A stretch of DNA of 61,705 bases from Verrucomicrobiales bacterium (lineage in GTDB: Bacteria; Verrucomicrobiota; Verrucomicrobiia; Limisphaerales; CANJXF01), in contig CANJXF010000023.1 in the NCBI GenBank assembly GCA_947478865.1, forward strand, positions 1 to 61,705. The letters run 5' to 3'. The number at the start of each line of letters is the position of its first letter. Positions within the stretch are counted from its first letter, which is position 1. The notes beneath the pieces were generated by a model. It had not been told where the DNA came from. It ran no database searches and saw nothing but the letters and a program-made list of their open reading frames with translations. Below, piece by piece: positions 35,840 to 43,413 of this stretch. The position numbers were made by a program, and so were the translations under genes.

Positions 35840-36457
35840 TTATTTCGCGAGGCTCACGAAGTTTTTCAGCAGTTGCAAACCGATGATTTGGCTCTTCTCT
35901 GGATGAAATTGCGTGGCGAAAACGTTCTCCTTCCAGACCGAAGAAGCAAAGGTGTCACCATAGTCGGTGCGGGTCGCGACGATCGTTTCATCCAGCGGTT
36001 CGGGGAAAAAGCTGTGCACAAAATACACGTAACTGCCGTTGGCGATTCCGCGGAAGAGCGGACAAGCCGGCTGGGCAATTTCAATTTGGTTCCAGCCGAT
36101 TTGGGGGATTTTCAGGCCGGGCCGTTCGGTAAAGCGGCGGACTTTTCCGCTGAAGATACTGAGGCCGGCGGCGCAGCTGTTGAATTCATCGCTCTTTTCG
36201 AACAATGCCTGGTAACCAACGCAGATGCCGAGGAACGGTTTCCCGGTCTGGATAAAGTCGCGCACCCCCGCGAGCAGTTCCTGTTTTCGCAGGGCATTGA
36301 GACAATCGTCAAACGCACCGACGCCCGGCAAAACCACGGCGGATGCACCCATCATCTCTTTCGGGTGGCGAACGAGGCAGACATCCGCGCCGACTTTTTT
36401 CAAAGCTTTTTCGACGCTGCGCAGGTTGCCGGAATCGTAATCAATGAGTGCGATCAC
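35840..36457 (-). CDS. hisH: Imidazole glycerol phosphate synthase, glutaminase subunit
   Basis: Supplies ammonia from glutamine to HisF in histidine synthesis. 205 aa, family length. Class I glutaminase triad: nucleophile Cys79 in LGICVGYQALF, His185 and Glu187 in QFHPEKSQ; the N terminus IALIDYDSGNLRSV is diagnostic. HisF is not in the window, so the partner is encoded elsewhere. It follows rlmN on the same strand after 88 bases. Confidence 0.93.
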   Translation of the reverse strand: MIALIDYDSGNLRSVEKALKKVGADVCLVRHPKEMMGASAVVLPGVGAFDDCLNALRKQELLAGVRDFIQTGKPFLGICVGYQALFEKSDEFNSCAAGLSIFSGKVRRFTERPGLKIPQIGWNQIEIAQPACPLFRGIANGSYVYFVHSFFPEPLDETIVATRTDYGDTFASSVWKENVFATQFHPEKSQIIGLQLLKNFVSLAK

Positions 36458-36545
36458 GGTGAGAGAATAGAATCGGATGGGTGAGTGGTCAAAAGTTTAT
36501 CCAACGGTTCAACGGAGCCAGCGCCCCTCGCATCGAACGTCCATT

Positions 36546-37664
36546 CTATTTGGCTGCCTTCGTCAAGGCTCGCTCTGTCTTCAAGCGCAACTGACCGCAA
36601 GCGGCATCAATGTCATGGCCCTTTTCCCGTCGGAGGGTAGCGGTGACTTTTTCCCGTTCCAGCGCGGCGAGGAATTTTTCCTGAACTTCCTCGGTCGGTC
36701 GGGCCCAGGGCAAATCTTCAACTTTGTTGTAAGGAATCAAATTTACCTTCGCGTGAAGCCGGCGCGCCAGCTGGGCAAGCGGAGTGATCTGGTCAAGTCG
36801 ATCGTTCACTCCTGCGATCAGAATGTATTCGAGCGTGATCATGCGGCCCTTTTTTTCCTGATAATATTCGCAAGCCGCCGTGAGTTCGCGGAGCGGAAAT
36901 TTTTTATTCACCGGCATGATTTTGTTGCGGGTGTCGTCGGTGGCGCCGTGCAGTGAGATGGCGAGCCGAAATTGCAACGGCTCCTCGGCGAGCTTTTTGA
37001 TTTGCGGCGCAAGTCCGCTCGTTGAAATGGTAATCTTCCGCGCGCCAATTCCGCCGCCCCAAGGGGCATTCAGAGTCTTAAGCGCCTTCATCAGGTTGTC
37101 GTAGTTTGCGAGAGGTTCGCCCATGCCCATGATCACTAAATTATTTACCAAGCGAGTGTCTGAGTCCGCCTTCGCGTTTGGATTCGGGCTTTTAGCTTCC
37201 GTTTCGTTCCAACGCTCCGTCGCGAGCACCTGTTCCACGATTTCTTCCGGCCGCAGATTTCGCTTCCAGCCTTCCAACCCGCTGGCGCAAAATTTGCAGC
37301 CATAGGCGCATCCGACTTGTGTCGAGACGCAAAGCGTGTGGCGGTCGCTCGCTTCGCCGTAGAGCGCGGCAGTCGCGGGAATCAGAACGCTCTCAATGAA
37401 CGCCCCATCGCTGAGTTTCCAGAGAAATTTCTGCGTGGTGTCGCGCGAACCCTGTTTGCGAACCAGTTCAAGTGCTACAAGTGAAAATTTTTCCTTGAGC
37501 AAATCGCGCAAAGCTTTCGGCAGATTGGTCATCGCATCCCAGCTCGTGACGCGACGTTTGTAAACCCAATCCAAGAGTTGCGTCAGGCGATAGGCCGGCT
37601 GCTCCCATTCTTTGAATTGGGTTTGAAGCTCTTCGATGGAGAACGATTTAATTTCACGAATCAC
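36546..37664 (-). CDS. rlmN: 23S rRNA (adenine-2503-C2)-methyltransferase RlmN
   Basis: Radical-SAM enzyme that methylates A2503 of 23S rRNA and A37 of some tRNAs. 372 aa. The 4Fe-4S motif is Cys119-x3-Cys123-x2-Cys126 (CAYGCKFC). The methyl-carrier Cys356 lies near the C terminus (AACGQLR). GMGEPLANYDN and the TSGLAP segment are typical. A hydrophilic insertion near residues 150-170 (rich in Asn, Pro, Lys, Asp) separates two conserved blocks and is unusual. The start MIREIKSFSIEELQ matches the family N terminus. Confidence 0.93.
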   Translation of the reverse strand: MIREIKSFSIEELQTQFKEWEQPAYRLTQLLDWVYKRRVTSWDAMTNLPKALRDLLKEKFSLVALELVRKQGSRDTTQKFLWKLSDGAFIESVLIPATAALYGEASDRHTLCVSTQVGCAYGCKFCASGLEGWKRNLRPEEIVEQVLATERWNETEAKSPNPNAKADSDTRLVNNLVIMGMGEPLANYDNLMKALKTLNAPWGGGIGARKITISTSGLAPQIKKLAEEPLQFRLAISLHGATDDTRNKIMPVNKKFPLRELTAACEYYQEKKGRMITLEYILIAGVNDRLDQITPLAQLARRLHAKVNLIPYNKVEDLPWARPTEEVQEKFLAALEREKVTATLRREKGHDIDAACGQLRLKTERALTKAAK

Positions 37665-38128
37665 AACGGCAATTTAGTTCAATCGCGTGGGACGGAAAGG
37701 TGAATCTCGGTTTTTCCCCTGTGGACGAACGATCTGATTTTAGAAATCGATGGATGAAAGCCCTTCGCCGATAAAGTCCAAGAGTGCGCTCGGTGCGCCG
37801 GCTCACTCGACGTTGTGGCCCAAGGTGGCGAAAAGTAAATCCGCGAGATCAGCAATGACCGTTGGGTCAAAGGTAAATAAATCCATCGATAATCTTCGCT
37901 TCCAGATCTTTTCCAAAACGGGATGGCAAGTCCGCCGACTCGCAGAGCGCAGAATTCCTCCTGCGATTTTTTTCTTCAGCCCTACGTTTCCGCAGCTGCC
38001 GTTTCAAAAAGAGCAACAAGTTGCCCGTGCCCAAACCAGAAACTCGGGCAAATCTCACCTGAGCAGAACTGAAGGGCGCCTCCCTTGCGAATCTTCAGGA
38101 CCGATTGTTGGACCGGGCAGTGCCTGGG
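37665..38128. other. 464-base gap with no supported gene
   Basis: Short overlapping frames occur on both strands, none with a recognised motif. The most protein-like is a 27-codon minus-strand frame from ATG 37886 to TGA 37803 (MDLFTFDPTVIADLADLLF...), which could be a decayed fragment or a very small gene; no ribosome site is visible. A plus-strand frame at 37750-38139 runs into the end of the phosphorylase gene and looks incidental. The promoter of rlmN is expected here. Confidence 0.3.
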
Positions 38129-40321
38129 TTATTTGGTAAGATAATATTTTTTGGTGTAATCCTGCACCATGCGCCATGTGTTGAACTGCGGGACGAGGGT
38201 GACCATGGCGCGACGGATTTTTGAGATCCATTCGCGGGGAATTCCCTGCGCGTCGCGATTGTAAAAACAGGGGATTACTTCCTGAGTCAACGTTTTGTAA
38301 AGGTTCTCGCTGTCCATGCGATCTTGCAACTCGATCGACTCAGGGTGCGTGTCGCCACCGATGGAAAAGCCGTTCGTGCCGTCGTAACCTTCGCGCCACC
38401 AGCCGTCCATGATGCTCAGGTTTAAACCGCCGTGGCAGGAGATTTTCTGACCGCTCGTTCCAGAGGCTTCCAATGGACGCCGTGGATTATTCAGCCAAAC
38501 ATCGCAACCTGAAACCATTTGACGGGCGACATGGACATCGTAGTTCTCGATGAAAACGAGATGGCCTTTCAGGTCGCTGTATTTGCTCAAATGAATCACG
38601 CGCTGGATGTAGCGCTTGCCTTCGTCGTCGCGTGGATGCGCCTTGCCGGCAAAAATAAATTGGATCGGTTGCTGGTGATCGCTGACCAGTTTTACGACGT
38701 CGTGGAACTGTTCGAAAATTAGCGGCGCGCGTTTGTAGGTGGCGAAGCGACGCGCAAATCCGATGGTCAGCGCATCGGGATTTAACAAATGGTCGAACGC
38801 AATAAAATCTCCCTGCGTCAATCGATGGCCTTGCAGGAGCAACCGCCGACGGGCGAATTCGATTAGCTCGCGACGAAGCTTATAGCGCAGAGCCCAGAGT
38901 TCTTCGTCGGTGATAAAACTTGGGTCTGCTAATCGCTGCCAAAATTCCGGAGAATTAACCTCACGTTCCAGCGACTGGCCGGATTTTCGTTTCGAGGATG
39001 CGGCGATCGCGCCCGAGGATGGGCTCATGATGCTATCGGAGAGCTTGCTTTTCCAGAAGCGGCGCACCGGTCCTTTCATCCAGCCCATTAAATGAATCCC
39101 GTTTGTGATGTGGCCGATGGGAACCTCGTTCACCGTTTTGCCGGGATAAAGCACCTGCCACATTTCCCGGCTGATTTGTCCGTGCAACTCGCTCACGCCG
39201 TTGGCGGCGCGCGAGAATTTCAACGCGAGCACCGTCATGCAAAAAGTCTCGTCCTGATCGCTGCCATTGACGCGGCCCATTTTCATCAAATCTTCGGATG
39301 AAATTTTTAGCAGCGACGGCCACTTGCTCAGGGCATAACCCATCAGGTCGGGATCAAATCGATCGTGGCCCGCTTCCACAGGGGTATGCGTCGTGAAAAT
39401 GCATTCTCTCCGGGTTTCGGTCGTGGCTGTTTCCAGAGTTTTTCCACAGGCCAGTTTTTCGCGAATCAATTCCAACACCAAAAAGGCGGCGTGACCCTCG
39501 TTCATGTGGTAGGTCGAGGCATCCACGTCCAGGGCGCGCATCAAACGAACTCCGCCGACGCCGAGCAAAATTTCCTGCATGATGCGCGTGGTGCTGTCGC
39601 CGCCGTAAACCCGCAGCGTCAAATCGCGAAAACGCTGTTCGTTCTCGGGCCGGTTTGTGTCGAGCAAGTAAACGGGGTTGCGCCCCACGTTCACGCGCCA
39701 GGCCTGAAAAAAGACCTCGTTCATCCCGATGTCCACACAGCAAACGATTGGACCGCCTTTGGCATCCAGGACCGGTTCGACCGGAAGGTTTTTGGGATTC
39801 AGCAACGTGTAATATTCCGATTGCCAGTTTTCGTGATTGAACGCCTGCTGAAAATATCCTTCCCGGTAAAATAAACTGATCCCGACAAAGCCGATGCCAA
39901 GATCGCTTGCCGACTTGGCATGATCGCCCGCGAGAATGCCCAGTCCGCCAGCCGCGATTGGCAGGGTTTCGTGGAAACCGAATTCTGCGGTGAAATAGAC
40001 CACCGGATTTTGGCGAAGGGCTGGCGCGTTCTGATTGCCCCATGTGCTGGGTTCATTCATGTAGGAGTTGAAATCCTCCAGCACCTCGCAAACGCGGCTG
40101 GCCAACTCCGGATCCTGAAGGCGACTGCGCAGCTCGTAATCCGAGACTTCATGAAGAATCGCCACACCGTTGTGATATAAATTTTGCCAGCCGCGCGGGG
40201 AAAGTTCTTGAAAAATTTCCTGGGCTCCCTGGTTCCAAGTCCACCAAAGGTTGTGGGCCAGCCGGTGGAGGCCGGCAACCATCTCAGTAATTTTTGAGTG
40301 AGGAAGTGGAGCGCTTTTCAT
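38129..40321 (-). CDS. glgP: Alpha-glucan (glycogen/maltodextrin) phosphorylase
   Basis: Releases glucose 1-phosphate from alpha-1,4-glucans. 730 aa, the shorter bacterial type with the N-terminal DUF3417-like segment (LHRLAHNLWWTWNQGAQEIF). Motifs: YFTAEFGFHETLPIAAGGLGILAGDH, TTHTPVEAGHDRF, GHITNGIHL, GFARRFATYKRA, and EASGTSGQKISCHGGLNLSIMDGWW, in which the Lys after SGQ carries PLP. A Ser/Lys-rich insertion lies near residues 425-445. There are no neighbouring glycogen genes, so it stands alone. Confidence 0.93.
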   Translation of the reverse strand: MKSAPLPHSKITEMVAGLHRLAHNLWWTWNQGAQEIFQELSPRGWQNLYHNGVAILHEVSDYELRSRLQDPELASRVCEVLEDFNSYMNEPSTWGNQNAPALRQNPVVYFTAEFGFHETLPIAAGGLGILAGDHAKSASDLGIGFVGISLFYREGYFQQAFNHENWQSEYYTLLNPKNLPVEPVLDAKGGPIVCCVDIGMNEVFFQAWRVNVGRNPVYLLDTNRPENEQRFRDLTLRVYGGDSTTRIMQEILLGVGGVRLMRALDVDASTYHMNEGHAAFLVLELIREKLACGKTLETATTETRRECIFTTHTPVEAGHDRFDPDLMGYALSKWPSLLKISSEDLMKMGRVNGSDQDETFCMTVLALKFSRAANGVSELHGQISREMWQVLYPGKTVNEVPIGHITNGIHLMGWMKGPVRRFWKSKLSDSIMSPSSGAIAASSKRKSGQSLEREVNSPEFWQRLADPSFITDEELWALRYKLRRELIEFARRRLLLQGHRLTQGDFIAFDHLLNPDALTIGFARRFATYKRAPLIFEQFHDVVKLVSDHQQPIQFIFAGKAHPRDDEGKRYIQRVIHLSKYSDLKGHLVFIENYDVHVARQMVSGCDVWLNNPRRPLEASGTSGQKISCHGGLNLSIMDGWWREGYDGTNGFSIGGDTHPESIELQDRMDSENLYKTLTQEVIPCFYNRDAQGIPREWISKIRRAMVTLVPQFNTWRMVQDYTKKYYLTK

Positions 40322-40488
40322 AGTTTCAAACCAAAATCGAAGACACGGTAACCAATAATTCTCAAAACGCTAGAGGGGCTCTCCGCGAACGGCAAATAAA
40401 ATCATTTTTCTTTAGAAGATTTCCAGGCCGCGCCCGGATGACCTTTGCATTTGCAGCGCGTGCGCTTTGCCCTAAGTTGCCTGGCTGG

Positions 40489-41163
40489 ATGAAATGGTTC
40501 CTGCAAATCAAAACAATTTTCTGCCTGCTTTCAGGCGCGAATTTCCTGTGGGCCGGTGAAGTGCCCGTCGCGGCGACCCCGTCCACCAACGCTTCATTCC
40601 AACAAGTTGCGCCCGGCGTGTTTCAAATTGGAGCCGTGACCTTGAACCAGTCGGAGCAGTCCGTTCAGTTTCCTGCCGCCGTTAATATGACTAATGGATC
40701 GGTCGAATATTTTATTGTCACTGGCACCGGAAAACTTCACGAGAGCGTTTTGAAAGCTGAGGTGGATCCCGCGCAAATTCATGTCGCAATGCTTTTGCTC
40801 GGAGCTCAGGAGGCTTCCACCAACGCGGCGACTACCAATATCTCCGGAAGTAAATTCACCCTGAAACTCAGTTGGAAAAACGGCGGCGTCGAAAAAATCG
40901 CTCGTGGCGAAGATTGGGTTTTCAATAGAGCGACGCACTCAGCGATGAGCAGAGGAGACTGGGTTTACAATGCTTCGAAAGTGCTGGAGGGGACTTTCAT
41001 TGCGCACCGGGATGGCTCCATTGTTTCGATCATTTCCGATCCGCTCGCGTTGGCCAACAACACGCGGCCCGGCTGCGATAATGATGAACTCTGGAGCGTG
41101 AACACCAACGCGGTTCCGGCGCTGAACACGCCCGTCGCGGTGACTTTCAAATTGTTGAAGTAA
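40489..41163 (+). CDS. Exported YdjY-like protein
   Basis: I start at ATG 40489, which gives a clean signal peptide (MKWFLQIKTIFCLLSGANFLWA); the frame is open from 40438. 224 aa. The core resembles the YdjY domain of planctomycetes and verrucomicrobia: FPAAVNMTNGSVEYFIVTGTGKLHESVL, then a Trp-rich strand, then GTFIAHRDGSIVSIISDPLALANNTRPGCDNDELWSVN. That last segment is its hallmark. The molecular role of YdjY is unknown. It is followed after 3 bases by the secreted prenyltransferase-repeat gene, so both are cotranscribed and probably act together. Confidence 0.75.
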   Translation: MKWFLQIKTIFCLLSGANFLWAGEVPVAATPSTNASFQQVAPGVFQIGAVTLNQSEQSVQFPAAVNMTNGSVEYFIVTGTGKLHESVLKAEVDPAQIHVAMLLLGAQEASTNAATTNISGSKFTLKLSWKNGGVEKIARGEDWVFNRATHSAMSRGDWVYNASKVLEGTFIAHRDGSIVSIISDPLALANNTRPGCDNDELWSVNTNAVPALNTPVAVTFKLLK

Positions 41164-41166
41164 GTT

Positions 41167-42342
41167 ATGTATCGAGTTGTTTTAAAAATATTCTCTGTGG
41201 CGCTCGCGGCTTCGATCGGTTGCGCAAATGCGGCGGAATCCAGGTTTTCCAAAGTGGCTCCAGGACGGCCCGACATTTCCTTCCGCAACGAAGTGCAACA
41301 CGCGATCGACAAAGGCCTCGCCTGGCTGGAGTCGAACCAAAATACGAACGGCTATTGGTCCTCGGCCGAAAATCCGGCGGTGACGGCAGTGGTGCTCAAT
41401 TCGTTCATGGGCGAACCGACGGGTCGTTACAAAACCAATTGGACTGCGCCGATCAAGAAGGGCTACGCCTTCCTCCTGAGCAACGTGCAATCCGATGGCG
41501 GGATTTATCGCAAGGAGCTGCAGAACTACAATACGGCGCTCTCGCTGCTCGCCCTCGTTTCGGCGCGAAAGTCGGAATTTGAACCCGCCATTCGCCGGGC
41601 GCGACAATGGTTGATCGGCCAGCAGATTGACCTGGGCGAGAAAGGAAAAACCGACAGCCCGTTCGATGGCGGGATCGGCTACGGCAGCAAGGGCGATCAC
41701 TCGGACATGAACAACACGTTGACTGCGCTCGAGGCGTTGCACTACAGCAAAGATTTTCAAACGGACAAAACCCCGGCTGGCGCAAAAGATCTGAACTGGA
41801 AAGCGGTTTTGAATTTTCTGCAAAGCTGTCAAAATTTGCCGAGTTATAACAAGGAGTCATGGGTCTCAGGTGATGCGAAGAACCTGGGGGGATTCATTTA
41901 TACGCCGGGGGAGAGCAAGGCTGGGGCAGAGACGAATTCAAGTGGAAAAAGCGCGTTGCGATCCTACGGCAGCATCAGTTACGCCGGGTTGTTGAGCTAC
42001 ATTTACGCCGATTTAAAACGGGACGATCCGCGTGTGATTGCGGTCATCGATTGGCTCGCAAAGAATTTTTCGATTGAGGAGAATCCGGGCATGGGCGAGC
42101 AGGGATATTATTATTACCTGCACTTGATGACGAAGGCGCTCGCAGTGGCAGGCGTGGACCGGGTTGAAATGAAAGATGGGAAGCAACTGAACTGGCGCCA
42201 TGAGGTCGCGATGAAACTGATCAACTCGCAGAAGGCCGACGGTTCATGGTTGAACGAAAACGGGCGCTGGTGGGAAAAGGATCCCTCGCTGGTTACGGCT
42301 TATGCGGTGCTTTCGCTTGAAATTATCTATCACGGATTGTGA
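41167..42342 (+). CDS. Exported prenyltransferase/squalene-oxidase repeat protein
   Basis: 391 aa with a signal peptide (MYRVVLKIFSVALAASIGCANA). The body is an alpha-toroid built from repeats of the type AIDKGLAWLESNQNTNGYWS, KKGYAFLLSNVQSDGGIY, NWKAVLNFLQSCQN and VAMKLINSQKADGSWLN, as in squalene cyclases and prenyltransferase beta subunits. The cyclase DxDD motif is not visible and the protein is exported, so it is not a hopanoid cyclase. It may be a binding or glycan-active toroid. It starts 3 bases after the YdjY-like gene. Confidence 0.85.
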   Translation: MYRVVLKIFSVALAASIGCANAAESRFSKVAPGRPDISFRNEVQHAIDKGLAWLESNQNTNGYWSSAENPAVTAVVLNSFMGEPTGRYKTNWTAPIKKGYAFLLSNVQSDGGIYRKELQNYNTALSLLALVSARKSEFEPAIRRARQWLIGQQIDLGEKGKTDSPFDGGIGYGSKGDHSDMNNTLTALEALHYSKDFQTDKTPAGAKDLNWKAVLNFLQSCQNLPSYNKESWVSGDAKNLGGFIYTPGESKAGAETNSSGKSALRSYGSISYAGLLSYIYADLKRDDPRVIAVIDWLAKNFSIEENPGMGEQGYYYYLHLMTKALAVAGVDRVEMKDGKQLNWRHEVAMKLINSQKADGSWLNENGRWWEKDPSLVTAYAVLSLEIIYHGL

Positions 42343-42445
42343 GTTGAAAAGCTGGCCCGTCCAAATTTGCGCTTTGCAGTTTGCGCAAAAAATCCCAAAA
42401 TCGGCCAAACAGACCTGAACCCATAAACAATTTACCCAAAACAAT

Positions 42446-43327
42446 ATGTCGGAAAAAATTGGAATCGTTGGTGTTGGCCGAATGGGCGCAAACATGGCCC
42501 GGCGCCTCAGAGAATGCGGCTACGAGATTTCCGCAATTTACGACGTGGACACCGCTCGGACGCAGAAGCTCGCCGAGGAATTATCCTGTCCATCGGTCGC
42601 GCAACTCAGCGACGTCACCAAGCTTTCCGACGCCATCATAACGGTGGTAACGGATGACAAGGCGATGAAATCCATTTTTAAAGGTGGTTTGCTCAAGCGC
42701 GCGAAAGGAAAACTGTTTATCAATTGCGCCACCGTTTCTCCAGATATGCATGTTTGGGTTGAGGAAAAGTGCGCGAGCAAAGGCGCCTCATCCCTGGAAG
42801 CGTGCATGGCATCGAGCATTACTCAGGCGCGGGAAGGAACTCTGTATTTGATGTGCGGCGGCAAGGAAGATGTTTTCAATCGCGCCCGAATGATTCTGGA
42901 AAGGTTGAGCAGTTCATTGCGTTACATCGGTCCCTCCGGCAGCGCGGCAAAAGTGAAAGCCCTCGTCAATATGGTGATGAACATCAACACCGCTGGCTTA
43001 GCGGAAGGGCTCGGCCTTGGCGCTGCGCTCGGGCTTGATCTTGCAACGTTGCGCGACGTGTTTTCTCAAACCGGCGCGAACTCCCGGGTTCTGCAAACCG
43101 ATGGCGAAGATATGCAAAATCGCGATCATAGCTGCTTCTTCTCGGCCTCGCATGCGGCGAAGGATTCCGGAATCGCCCTGAAACTCGCCAAGGAGCAAAA
43201 ACTCGATTTGCCTTTGGCCAACGCGACGAAGAAACAATACGACTGCATGGTGAAAGAAGGGCTGGGCGAGTTGGATAAATCTGGAATCGCTGAACTCACC
43301 TTCAAAGGGCGGCATTTGCACAAATAG
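42446..43327 (+). CDS. Beta-hydroxyacid dehydrogenase (3-hydroxyisobutyrate dehydrogenase family)
   Basis: 293 aa NAD(P)-dependent oxidoreductase. The Rossmann motif GIVGVGRMGANMARRL is at the N terminus, the substrate-binding region is SLEACMASSITQAREGTLYLMCGG, and the catalytic Lys is in the GSAAKVKALVNMVMN helix. Family members oxidise 3-hydroxyisobutyrate, tartronate semialdehyde or glyoxylate-type substrates. The substrate here is not decidable: the usual DAPVSGG motif is changed to EACMASS. It lies between the secreted pair and the molybdoenzyme with no shared operon evidence. Confidence 0.88.
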   Translation: MSEKIGIVGVGRMGANMARRLRECGYEISAIYDVDTARTQKLAEELSCPSVAQLSDVTKLSDAIITVVTDDKAMKSIFKGGLLKRAKGKLFINCATVSPDMHVWVEEKCASKGASSLEACMASSITQAREGTLYLMCGGKEDVFNRARMILERLSSSLRYIGPSGSAAKVKALVNMVMNINTAGLAEGLGLGAALGLDLATLRDVFSQTGANSRVLQTDGEDMQNRDHSCFFSASHAAKDSGIALKLAKEQKLDLPLANATKKQYDCMVKEGLGELDKSGIAELTFKGRHLHK

Positions 43328-43350
43328 GCCGGAGCGTAAATAAATTTTCA

Positions 43351-43369
43351 CGGCGGCTGGTCGCCGCCG
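43351..43369 (+). other. GC-rich hairpin downstream of the dehydrogenase gene
   Basis: CGGCGGC 43351-43357 and GCCGCCG 43363-43369 form a 7-bp perfect stem with loop TGGTC, 24 bases after the stop. There is no T-tract, so it could stabilise the mRNA end or act as a weak pause site. Confidence 0.4.
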
Positions 43370-43413
43370 CGGTTACCCTTTGGCAATCCTGTGAACTTTG
43401 TTAATTCTGTCCA

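Noticed and set aside
37750-38139. 129-codon plus-strand frame in the rlmN-glgP gap
   Set aside because: No motif, no ribosome site, overlaps the glgP stop and has irregular composition.
41167-42342. Squalene-hopene cyclase
   Set aside because: The repeats fit the fold, but the protein is exported, short and lacks the cyclase DxDD motif.
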